Position numbers and translations under genes: made by a program. The notes below the pieces were generated by a model. It did not search any database, had not been told where the DNA came from, and worked only from the letters and a program-made list of their open reading frames with translations. A stretch of 64,000 bases of DNA, from the NCBI RefSeq assembly GCF_949628265.1, contig NC_088787.1, positions 34,584,844 to 34,648,843 on the forward strand, read 5' to 3'. This DNA comes from Cloeon dipterum. Lineage: Eukaryota > Arthropoda > Insecta > Ephemeroptera > Baetidae. Positions within the stretch are counted from its first letter, which is position 1; every line of letters begins with the position of its first letter. Shown here one piece after another: positions 23,069 through 34,200 of the stretch.

Positions 23069-26000
23069 TTAATTATCCAGCGCCGATTCGCAAATTCCGC
23101 TTTTACTAAATTGCACTGCCTTCATCCTGTAAGGCTTATCAAAAGTGAGCGCAATTGCATAGTTGCTTTCCAGGGTGTCGTTGGAGACCAAGTCCTCGGC
23201 GAAGCTTAAGTTGAACTCCTTATTCGACAAGCACCACGAGGGCCGGTCCAGCCTGCCGAGGCGCGACGCGGCCACCATGAAAAATACACCAGCGTCTTCC
23301 CTCAAAACTGCATGACGACAGAGAATTTTAAACTAAAATCGAGTCAAGAAGCGAGAGTCTTACCGATATTATTTTTGATCATGCAGTCGAACTTTTCTTT
23401 GGTATCGATTGTGACCAGTCGCATGCCCATATTGCAGCAATATCTCATGTTGCCAACGTAATTTTTCTGAAAAATGAGTGCAAGTCGAGTAGGTAATTTT
23501 TTAAAAAATTGTTTTTGAAACTTTTAACGCCAAGAAAAAAGGGATAATTAAGCTTTTCTGGTTAAATATAAAGAGTTTTCCTCTTAAATCACCGCAATTA
23601 AAACACTACGTCCTATTATTTTTTATTTCCAACTGCGGGGGCCAGCGATTTGCGATTAAACTGGTTCGCACTGCGCAGATCCAAGATGGCGTCTGAATGA
23701 GGGAAGCAAAAAGCTCTCTTTGGATTGCCGTACGAGTGTCAAGAGTTTGTTTTTACGACCCAAAAGACACAATTAGTTAAGAGTAATGAAAATTATGTCA
23801 CAATATTGACCCGAAAACTTGCTTCTTTTCGCGCATTTCCACGCGATCGTTTTTTCGCGCCATATATCTGCGCGTCAAATCTGGACCCCGCAGATTTCCA
23901 GACAAATCAATCGTGAAAATCACCAGATATGACATTAAATATTCTAATTTTATTATGAAATCGGACTATATAAATATTTTTAAGCAAATTTTTAATATTA
24001 CATACCGAACCAAGGTTTGAGTATGTGAAGAATTTCCTGTTGCACTTAAACGACTTTTTGTAATTAACTACGCCCGTAGAATAGAACATATTTTCTAGAG
24101 AAGATTCAGAATTATTTTTAATTAAATACATACAACGAATCCATACCCCTAAAATTCGTAACCATGGCTTTTTGTTGGGCCTGTAATTCTAGAAATATAT
24201 AAAAAAACTATTCCTCATAAAAAAGCATATATTTCACGTTGACAATGCAATCAATCTCCGGGCAAACCCCTTTCTCAGGTTCCAAATAGAGAAATGGCTC
24301 CTTAGAATTATTCAGGTAATTTATTTTGGGAGTAAATTATAATTTGCAAACCGCAATAGAAATCTCCATCGTCTCCACTAATTCTCCAAAATAGTCTGGA
24401 GAATTTTCCTGGCCGCACGTGAGTAGCTCGCTACATTTGTCGCACACATCCATTCCCTCTGATCCCGCATGAGTAAATATAGAATTATTCCTTAGAAAAT
24501 TCATTATACTTGTCACATTTGTACAGTAGTCTAATGTTGTGTACATATCGAGCAATTTATGAAAGTTGTCGGTTGTGAAGTCTTGGAAAAAGGCAAATAT
24601 CTTGTCCTCTGCCAGTACACCATCTATAAACTGTTGAAAGACCGTTTTTGACGAAGTTTCTGAGCACACCAATCGCTTCTTGAGGGTCGAATTAGTTAAA
24701 GTGGATATTTTTCCGACCAAAAAGTGCAACGCAACGTGCGAACTTTTTTCCCGCCAAAACAATATGAATGCGAGAAGTGCGCGTGTGTGAGAGGTGGCTG
24801 GATCTGACAAAGAAGTCATTCGTACAAGCGGTCTATCTGCAAGTGCTCAAACCGCTCTGACGCATGCGCACTTCTCGCAAATACGTTCATATTGTTTTGG
24901 TGGGAAAAAAGTTCGCACCTCGCGCTTGACCTTTTGGTCGGAAAAAATATCTGCTGTACCTAATGCGAACCTCAAGAATCGATTAGTTTGCTAAGAAACT
25001 TCGACAAATATAGTCTTTATTAAATATTGACTGGTTAAAAGGGGATTTTTGTGAGGATACATTCATTGTCACGAACCAGTCCCGTTCCCTCGCCATAGCA
25101 TTTGATGAAACATTTTTCTCGCAGCTCGTCCGCAGTCGTATTGTAAAGAGCCCTCACTTCACCTGGAAACGATTAAGAGCTCGAGTAACCAAAATTTATT
25201 TTAATTTTTACAGTGGTTTATATACAATTAATACATAATAAGGCATATTAAGTATAGTTTTTTTTTAATCCAAGAAATTAACCAAAGAAATGGAAAACTT
25301 CTAAAAAAAACTAATTTTCTATAAATAATATTCTTATAAGACTACTTTCTTGAATCCCTCAAAACTATCGAAATTTTTCCTTCCAACCATAAAAATGTGA
25401 AACTGAAGATTCAAAATCCATTTATTTTTGCTTCGTAACTGATAATAAAATGGAGCCCTACAAGAAAATTCCACTCTAACGTGTAAATTTTTGCAGACTT
25501 TTGTGAAATTAGAAATAAGAAATTATGAAGCTTATTTTAATTTAACAGAAAATGCTACTTACTTGCCGTGAGGTTATATTCACGGGCGCATTCTATTTCA
25601 ATCTCATTGAAGAAAGATGGGGCTTGGACTCTTGCCTTTTGAAAATAACATTATTTGCAAAATTAGGCATTAAAAATAAAAATACCTCGCAAACATATCT
25701 CATCTTCGTGGAGCAAATTTCATCATGCAAAAGTCCGTCCGGAGCAGTTACGGCCAGACAAGTTCCTTCTTCAATTAGAAGGTCAGGTTGACCCATTCCC
25801 CACCTAAATTAAAAATTTTATAGTACTTTTCCACACCCATCCACCCGCATGCTAAGAGGAGATGGACAATATCAGAGCAGCTTAATTATTACACCCCCGT
25901 TTCTTCCCGATTGGAGTTTTATTCGACTATTTATAATAACAATTGTACTGTTACATATGACCACGAAGAGTATACATATATATAATAAAATTATTAAGGC

Positions 26001-29000
26001 ATGTTAACCTTTGTACCTTTTAACTTAATCGCATTGTTTCAAAGTAACAAGACGACGTCGACAATAAAATAAAAAATAGTAACATTTTCTGACACCGAAC
26101 TTGATTTTTTTCTTTTCACGAAACTAAAAAATATACAATATATACGCGCGTCACGGGTAGGGCGTCACGCATAACGGGGAGGGCGTCACGCATAACAAGG
26201 AGGGCGTTACGCGTCACGAATAACATGTAGGGCGTCATGCATAACGGGGAGGACGTCACACGTCACGGGTAGGGCGTTACGCGGTTTATTTTATAATTAC
26301 TCGCGCGATAATTATATGGATTAACCTGGCATTGCCCCGTAAAAGTCTGTTGGCCGAACAGAATCCGAAGTTCTTTTTGCAGCCTTGGTCTGTGGCTGAA
26401 GTCCAGAATTTGCCACTTGCGATACTCGCATCTGCCAAAGTTGTTTTACAATTTTCCAAAGAAAGGAAACCCCGCACATGATTTAATGAATTTAAAGCAA
26501 TTTTGTATGCATGAGACATTATTTAGTATTTCTATACTCATGAATAGGAAAAATGAAATATTAATTTCTAAAATGGATACAGTAGCTGCTATAGAGGCTT
26601 ATATGGCTCATCATGTAGATTGAAAGACAATGCAATTCTAGATTTCAATTATTGCTTGTTAAATTCACAAAATTATGTAATGCAGATTAAATAAAATCAA
26701 TGCGGGGTTTCTTTGTGAGAGTTTAATTCACTGTAGAATGCGCCGACCAAAATTGGGTAAGTCACGTCTAGATGTAAACTGATTAATTTCATTCCAATGG
26801 CGCAACACGCGGCCAGAGAATCTGCAAACTGATCACTTTTCTTTAGAATCGATGTTAATTATTACTTTTCCGATTCGTATACAGTCCTAGAATCATCGGG
26901 GTGACTTATTATCAACGTGCGTGATCCGTTGCGAATTAAAATCCCGCTCTTATTTGGTTCTATATTGCACAAATCATTTGTAATTAAAAAACGAAACATT
27001 TTGGTGTCTGTAGACCTGATAGATATTTTGTAACATTGTCCGCCAAAGTTTTAAACAAATTCTCCTGGAAACAAACTCGTGCGTGATATATTTATTTTTT
27101 TTTCTTTTTTTGGAAATACCTGTTTAACGCAGGGTATGTTCGGACACACTGGAGAGGAGCAGCTCCTTGGAATTATCGGCCCCTGCCATTTAATGTTTAA
27201 TTAGGTTTACAATTAGTTCAAAATAATAAAATGACTAGACTATTCAGCACTATTATTTAAGAGACCGTCTTTGACGAAGTTTCTGAGCACACCAATCGAT
27301 TCCTGAGGGTTGAATTAGATAGAGTGGATGTTTTTTCCAACCAAAAAGTGCAGAGCAACGTGCAAACTTTTTTCCCGCCAAAACTATATGAACGTATATG
27401 CGAGAACTGCGCACGAGATAGAGCTGGTTTGAGCACTTGCAGAGAGACCATCTGTACGAATGACTTCTTTGTCAGAGCCAGCCAGCTCTCACGCATGCGC
27501 ACTTCTCGCATTCATATTGTTTCGGCGGGAAAAAAGTTCGCACGTCGCGCTGGACGTTTTGGTCGGAAAAAGCACCCATTTTACCTAATTCGACCCTCAA
27601 GAATCGATAGATGTGCTCAGAAACTTCATAAAGGACGTTCTTTAAAAAATAAACGTGTTAACTTACTTGACACGCAAAAACTGAAAGCGAGCCGCATTTT
27701 GTGTCATAAAGCGACACCGATTTGCCAGCTTTGTTCGTTTCTACCAGAACGCAGTTTTCAGATTTTTTCAGGTAATTTGGCTCAGAATTTGCCCAATTCT
27801 TCTTAATAACATTTTTAGTGCTGCACCAGTAATAAATTTTTTCGGCCGGCGACTTTCTCAATCCGTAAGTCCAGTAATATCTGCTGATCCTCCTCCTGTA
27901 TTCTGCAAACCAATATGATTTCAAAGGATGATGAAACGGCTTAAAATTGTCACGTACGCTCGTTAAAAATAACTGATTTCATGCACGTGACGTCCTGCGT
28001 CTCAAGGTCCAAAGGTTGCATTCCGATTTTGCAGCATTCGGCTGCATTTTGCTCCCAAGAAAGCTATAATGAGACGATCTTATGCATATAGAGTCTATAT
28101 TTATAGGAGGGATTAAAGTTACAAATTTTCTGCCAAAGAGGTACAGCTTGCCGCACATTTCTATCCAAAGCCCGTAAGAAGACAAATCTGAATCGTGAGA
28201 ATTTTAAATTAAATATGCACATTGAGTAAGAATTAATAGTTAGATAATATTAAAAAGTTTTTAAATGATAATTATTTCATATTATCGTAAAAAGATGACG
28301 TAAATTCAAACCTTTAAGCGAGCCATCAAGATTGAATAGGGCAGGCTAAAAGGAATTTTTAACTTAACACGACAAATTTAAAAACAATGATCACATCTTT
28401 GTTGCACGTTGCGGGGCACGAAGGAAAGGCCTTGTTTTGATTTTAAATAAGTTAAAACCAAATGTCTAATTTAATGACTATTAACTGCTGGAGCTGTCGT
28501 AGATGAACTTGGAGGTTTAGTGCCTCTTCTCCACAAAGACATATCAAATTTAGTGGTTGAGAGGATGGTTGCCGGCAGTGTGGATGTCTAAAAATTAATA
28601 CACCAGTTGTATTTGTATCAGCCCTTAGTGTTCATAGCCGCCAACAGATGGCGCCACCGTATACTTTGTTATAAATTTAATTTTTAGGCCCTTCCACTGC
28701 GATTTGAGACTCAATCCTGCCACTGTGCGTTCTTCACTTAATATACTTTCTTTTCACGGGCTGGAAACCAAAATTTACTAAGCCGGTCGCCGTAGAATCG
28801 TGATAAACTATTTTTTTAAATACCAAAATCTTTTCCGACGTTTCTACGGCAAATGGCTGGACTGATTTTGGTTTTCACCACGTCAAAAGAAAGCATATTA
28901 AGAGAAGGATGCACGCAGTGGCAGGATTGGGTCTGAAATCGCAGCGGAAATGCATTAAAATTAAATTTATTACAAAAGTGGCGCCATCTGTTGGCGGGTT

Positions 29001-29965
29001 TAAATACTAAGGGCTGTGTATTAGTTGGTTTTAATTATTTCTGAGAACAACCTCTACGTCCGCAGACGTGGTTGTGACGTCAACTGTGTCAAGGGAATTG
29101 GGTGGGGCACTCGTTTCGGGAAATTCAGTCGCTGCTGTTGCCGCCACATCGCTTCCTCCGGCCTGCATTCCATAATATGAAAATTAAATTTCTATCCACT
29201 TCACTCGTACTCCAATAATTTAATTTAATTTGCCAATCCAGGCCTTTAAAATCCAATTATTTATAATTACAGCAGTAGTCCCAATTTCGGGAGTTTCAGT
29301 CGGCAATAAGTCACTAGCCTTGGTGGTCTCTTGAGTCTCTTCGTCATTTTCCTAAAAATCAAAATCATTTATAGACAAATTTGTGATTTCTGAAATTAAA
29401 TACTGCGGAGGGGCTGGTTTCAGTGTTGGAATTTGGCTCTTTCGTCGTGATGATTTCTTCTGTTCCATCATCAGTTACATAATCAGACGAAATCTCCACT
29501 GAAGTGGTCTGAAAATGCTTTGCACTTGAAAAATCTGACGCAAAATTTAAATAAAACTTGCTTTTTCTAGTGACGCGAGTGTTGAAAGGAAAGCTCCGCT
29601 TGGCTACGAAATTAAAAATTAAAAAACCGAGGCAAAAACTGCAAACTCACTAAAGGACGAGTGGGTTTAGTCCTTCCCGCGATTGACACATTTTTATGTT
29701 TCCTTGGATTTATGCAAGAATCCCTTCCGCAGCATTTAATTATGTATTTAACCCTCTTTAAATGGGCCTTTTTGCGTTTGTGACGGACTAAAAATAATTA
29801 GAATTAAATAAATTAATATCTGGTTCATTAAATATATTCACTTCTGACGCCTTCGGTCCCTTCAAAAATCTGCAATAATTTAAATGATGTAAGAAGTAAA
29901 CTCCAATTCGTAAATACCATAAAAGCGACGAAAAGAATTGTTGCAATTTTATGTGGAGCAACCAT
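23069..29965 (-). CDS. CTLD-OBP chimeric secreted protein, minus-strand paralog
   Basis: Start ATG at 29965 with signal exon 29965-29918 (MVAPHKIATILFVAFM), then 29869-29842 and 29787-29651 (lysine/arginine-rich, Cys-Cys), Thr/Ser-rich exons between about 29510 and 28490, CTLD 1 in exons between about 28352 and 27660 (WANSEPNY, FACQ), linker near 27190-27105, CTLD 2 between about 26960 and 25690 (MGQPDLL, KMRYVCE), an OBP domain between about 25620 and 24345 (ECAREY, KCFIKC, LDYC, VCDKCSELLTC), linker 24310-24170, and CTLD 3 from about 24120 to stop TAA at 23069. Each exon has a counterpart with the same phase in the plus-strand gene at 31245-36932. Introns hold two family A MITEs, a family C palindrome, an hAT-like MITE and a minisatellite. 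I did not verify every junction, but saw no frameshift. Secretion and ligand binding are inferred from domains. Confidence 0.8.
23633..23893. mobile_element. hAT-like MITE, copy 3
   Basis: Begins CTGCGGGGGCCAG, ends CTGGACCCCGCAG. Flanking octamers ATTTCCAA (23625-23632) and ATTTCCAG (23894-23901) agree at seven of eight positions. It lies in an intron of the minus-strand CTLD-OBP gene. Confidence 0.85.
24638..25019. mobile_element. TTAA palindromic MITE family A, in OBP intron
   Basis: Arms AGACCGTTTTTGACGAAGTT and its reverse near 25000-25019; the right flank is TTAA, the left flank is TTGA. It sits between the two halves of the OBP domain. Its left end abuts the exon beginning TTTATAGATGGTG (minus strand), so the pyrimidine-rich tract before that acceptor comes from the element. 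Confidence 0.85.
26147..26283. repeat. Minisatellite, unit about 21 bp
   Basis: About six degenerate units of the form GGGCGTCACGCATAACGGGGA, in an intron of the minus-strand CTLD-OBP gene. GC-rich within an AT-rich intron. Confidence 0.85.
27261..27641. mobile_element. TTAA palindromic MITE family A, copy in lectin intron
   Basis: Flanked by TTAA at 27257-27260 and 27642-27645; arms GACCGTCTTTGACGAAGTTT and reverse. The long ORFs on both strands here are artefacts of the palindrome. Confidence 0.9.
28601..29030. mobile_element. Palindromic MITE family C, copy 1
   Basis: Left arm GCCAACAGATGGCGCCACCG and the right arm its reverse (TGGCGCCATCTGTTGGCGGG). Ends read ACCAGTTGTATTTG and reverse. 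Inner inverted blocks include AACCAAAATTTACTAAGCCG / TGGACTGATTTTGGTTTTCA. Located in an intron within the mucin-like part of the minus-strand CTLD-OBP gene. The second copy is at 49762-50178. Confidence 0.85.
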
Positions 29966-31244
29966 TCTGCTGCCTGCTGTTCACTCAACGGACGCTTCAC
30001 TATACAGCGACTGTTCGATGCACGCGAATGCTTCGATGAGAATTATTCCAATAAATTCGCATCCGCTCCGCTCATGAGTGAGCTGCAGGGCATTAATCAT
30101 GGGAAATTTCATCTCCATGATGATATGGTGTATAATTCCTACATTTTTTAATATGAGGCAATCAAGATTAATTTAATTTTAAATATATCTTATCGGCATA
30201 ATTACACAGTTCGATTCTAATTAAAAAATAATTGGAAAAACTGTCGTGATTATTTTCAAGCGGATATGAAGTCGGTTTATTTGTACGTATAAATAAGACG
30301 CACAATTGAATCACAAAGTTGAAGACTTGCTTGTGTCGATGAACTTGGAGCTTTGGTGCCTAATATCTTCCAAGGATAATTGTAAATTATTTATAATTTG
30401 GGATGGTTGGGTTGCTGCATAGGCTCAAAGAAGAGTGACAATTTGAGTCAATACCATAAAAGCAATGCAATTTTATGTGGAGCAACCATTCTGCTATACT
30501 GTTCAATGCAGCGCAGCTGTGTGATTATTGGAACTCGGATAAATTTACATCCGGTTTAGTTGCGATCGACCTGTACTGCTCGCTTTTCATGGCAAATATC
30601 CAAGTGCGTTCGTTAAATTATATTTTACCGGAATTTAAGTCGATGTTTTCTAAAAGAAATTGCCTTCATCTTGATATTTTGAATATTTTTATTCATCGCG
30701 TCTCATTCAAATTTTTGGAAATACTGACGTGATCATTTTCAAACGGATATGAAGTTGGTTGCCATGACAACAATGCGGCCATGAATGGTTTTGGTCTAGA
30801 TTTTGCTATGAATTTTCGGCACCAGCACCAAAAGCCGCTTGGAAGTATTACAAAAGTGTGTGAAATTGCTTGTCAGGAGCCGGAAGATTTGCCGGTTATT
30901 GCGACGAAATCTCAATTAGAACGCACAGCGTATTAACCATATTACTTAATTTAATATTAAAAAAGTACATCCTAATAATATTATCATCCTCTTTTAAGAA
31001 AGCAACGCAATGTTTAAAAAAATTAAATTTACCCCAAAAAATATAAAATTGCTAGAGCAGTACAAATTATTATTTGAGTTTTTGAATTGCAGTGTAAAAA
31101 TCGTAAAAATTCGTCGCAGTTGTTGTGCCTGATGGATGCGGCCAGCAGGATGTTTGTGCTTCAATTCGTGTCGGACAGCACGTGTTGCTAGCTGCTGCAG
31201 TCGCTGCTCGGAAACTGCTCGGACCACACATCACAAAATTCAAC
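29966..31244. promoter_or_regulatory. Shared divergent promoter region of the CTLD-OBP pair
   Basis: The spacer separates two divergent start codons. It holds a relic of the minus gene near 30340-30495: TGGAGCAACCATTCTGCT and AAAAGCAATGCAATTTTATG repeat the signal-peptide exon, and GATGAACTTGGAGCTTTGGT repeats part of a mucin exon. No TATA box is obvious near either start. Co-regulation of the pair is inference. Confidence 0.5.
30340..30495 (-). pseudogene. Relic of a third CTLD-OBP paralog (two exon fragments)
   Basis: On the minus strand 30490-30452 would read MVAPHKIALLLW, the start of the signal exon of the 23069-29965 gene with an internal deletion of about nine bases. About 120 bases further, TGTCGATGAACTTGGAGC matches the mucin exon near 28496-28525. 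The exons between are missing. Confidence 0.6.
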
Positions 31245-34200
31245 ATGGGTGCTCTACATAAATTTTTAATACTTGTTTTACTCCTCACGTACATGGTATT
31301 TATTCCCTTTTCAAGTTTAAACTTGGGATCAAAATTAGTTTCATTTCATTCGATTTCAGCTCTGCGTTGAAGGCTCCAAACCCAATAGAAGTGGCTATTA
31401 TTTGCATTTAAAAATTGATTTCAGACATTTTTTGAATAATTTTCAGTGCAACGGAACCGCCTCAAGGCAAAAAGGAGGAATACAATTATTAAATGCTGCG
31501 GCAAGGATTCGTGTGTAGCTCCAAAAAATGTGTCTCATGCGAGAAGAACAACTGCACCGACCTCTGTAAAATTAAAATATTTATCTATTTAAATTATGAA
31601 AAATTTAACACACTTGTAGTCGTCAACTACTAAATCTTTAACCTCGTTTCGGACCACTTCCCGAAAAGTCCCAGTCGTAAAATTTAAAAAATTAACTAAA
31701 CACTTTTTAACTCAATTTTTTTTAAGATCACTACTCTGGAGAAAAACATTGTTCTTGAGACAACGGCTCAAATTCTTGAGCCCAGCACAACTATGGTAGT
31801 TTTAAAACGATCAAAGTTGTGCAAATTTCACTGGCTTTTACTCGCAGCAAGCGCCCAGCAGCCTCGCTGGTTCGGAAAATGTGTCGAAAGCGGATGTGGC
31901 GCACGAAACAAACTCTCCAACGACCGAATTTCAACACACCACAACAACCGCTGTTCGTTCCTCTGTTACAAACACCAAAACTTAAAAATTTCATTCTATT
32001 TAAATTGCAAGATTGAAGAAACCAAAGGCTCGTCCACATCAACAAGCCAAACTGAAGAATATATTATTTCTGAAGCCACTGACACCTCTGTCCAAAGTGA
32101 CGAAACAACGACAGCAGCGGATGAGAATGAGGTTTTAATTTTAATAAGTATTGGCATGGTGTAAAAAAAAGAAATCGTTTGAATCAAAGCACCATAAATG
32201 TTCAATGTGACATTTTTAATGCTCTCGTTGTGAATATACAGGCTGGAGGAAGTAGCAGTGAAATTGCAGCAAGCGAAACAACTGCCGCACAACCCGATTC
32301 TCTCGTCCCTGCTGACGTCAATTCCACTGCCAGAGAGGTTGTTATATGTAACTATATAAAACTGTTCACCCTCTTTCTCAAATCCGCCTTTTCTGGAAAT
32401 AATTGTTCAGCTTGGAATTCTAAAAGTATTTATTTCAATTTTTGTATGGTTTAGGAGCCAATAAAGGTCATTTTCATTTTCAACGTTAGTGAAGTTGGCG
32501 ATATCGCCAGCCCATTTTTCAAAATTTTTAAAAGTAGTGAACTTGGCGATATCGCCAAAATTCGATTTAAAAAAAATAGGTTCAGAGGTAGGAAATAAGC
32601 ATAAGTGAACCAACCCCGCACGCACAAGTGGTTCTAAGGGGTAGAAACACGCTCAAGAAGAACAGAACCGCTTGAAAGCCGTAGAAAACAGCTAAATAGA
32701 TACTTCAACACTCAGCAGGGTTTAGCCACCTTGAAACCTCCTCAGGTGGATTCTAAATTTTATGTAGAACAAGATAGGACGGGTTCCCGCGAAATCGGCG
32801 AGGGCCCCGCGGGGCCCCGAAAAAACTTTGGGCACCGGGACTTTAGAAGTAGACCGTCGGCGCGAGCCGCACCGCGAAAATCTCGATTTTTTCTGAGCCA
32901 GTTATTCCGCGAGGGCCCCGGCACCCAAGTCGCGTCGCGCTCCCACAGTCCCACAGATAGGATCGGCGCCGCGGCCGATCGATATTTTGCTCATTTTCTC
33001 GGTTTTCGGGGGTCGCCGCGCCCCACATCAGTCTAAACTCATGGGTCCCAATGTCCGATCGACTCGGCCGAGGTTCCGACGCATCCCCAGCGTTTTTCAC
33101 GCTTTCGGCCCTTTTTAAGGGTAGACTGCAGGGTTTAGCCACTTCGCCACCCGTCCTATCTTGTTCTACATAAAATTTAGAATCCACCTGAGGAGGTTTC
33201 AAGGTGGCTAAACCCTGCTGAGTGTTGAAGTATCTATTTAGCTGTTTTCTACGGCTTTCAAGCGGTTCTGTTCTTCTTGAGCGTGTTTCTACCCCTATTA
33301 GAACCACTTGTGCGTGCGGGGTTGGTTCACTTATGCTTATTTCCTACCTCTGAACCTATTTTTTTAAATCGAATTTTGGCGATATCGCCAAGTTCACTAC
33401 TTTTAAAAATTTTGAAAAATGGGCTGGTGATATCGCCAACTTTACTAACAGACCAAAATCCTTGCCAAAATTCACGTCAGTAAAATGTTAAAAATTTTGT
33501 TTAAATTTTAGCTATTGGCACAGACATCAACCGATGCCACCAACACACCATGGACTTTTACGACTGAAAATTATTCCCCGTGGAGGGTGGCAGGCAAAAA
33601 ACCAAATGCAACTACAACACCGACTCCAATGGTACAATTAATATAGCATTTTGGTTAACTTTTAAATAAAAAAATATTTTTAACAGAATTTTCCAACGTG
33701 TGCCCCGGTGTGCAACAAAAATGTAATAAATTAACTGGTTAATATTTATACTTGTGAGACTAATACAAAATTCAAGACGACATTGTTTGGTCTGGATGGA
33801 ACTTTGAAGGGTTACAAATTTTGTTATTGTTAGATGCGAGTATTTATTTAATTTCAGACATGTCATCATACGGAATTTGGGTGGAAATGTGCGGAAAGCT
33901 CTACCTCTTCGGCAGGAGATTCGTAATTCTTCCCCCCTTTGGTGGTTCAACCACAAAAAAATTGATTCTTAATTTCTCTTCGCGATCAGATTAACTGGGA
34001 GCACAATGTAGAGCAGTGCTGCCAGCTGGGAATGACTCCGATTAATTTGGATCTCGATGCAGATTTCAAATGCGTTGCTTCTTTGACGTCTAATGACGGT
34101 CGGAAATGATTTAAATTTAAATTTCGAAATAATCTTTTGAAGTTTTTAGACTACAGGAATAGAATCAGCAGATTTTACTGGACTTATGGCTTGAGGAGGT

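Noticed and set aside
26147-26283. CRISPR-like array
   Set aside because: Units of 21 bases are contiguous with no unique spacers; this is a eukaryotic minisatellite.
27324-27806. 160-codon plus-strand ORF
   Set aside because: It runs through a palindromic MITE and antisense to a lectin exon; no coding signature of its own.
32731-33307. ORFs of 101 and 154 codons on both strands in the foldback element
   Set aside because: They arise from GC-rich core and inverted arms; the two strands give related peptides because of the palindrome.
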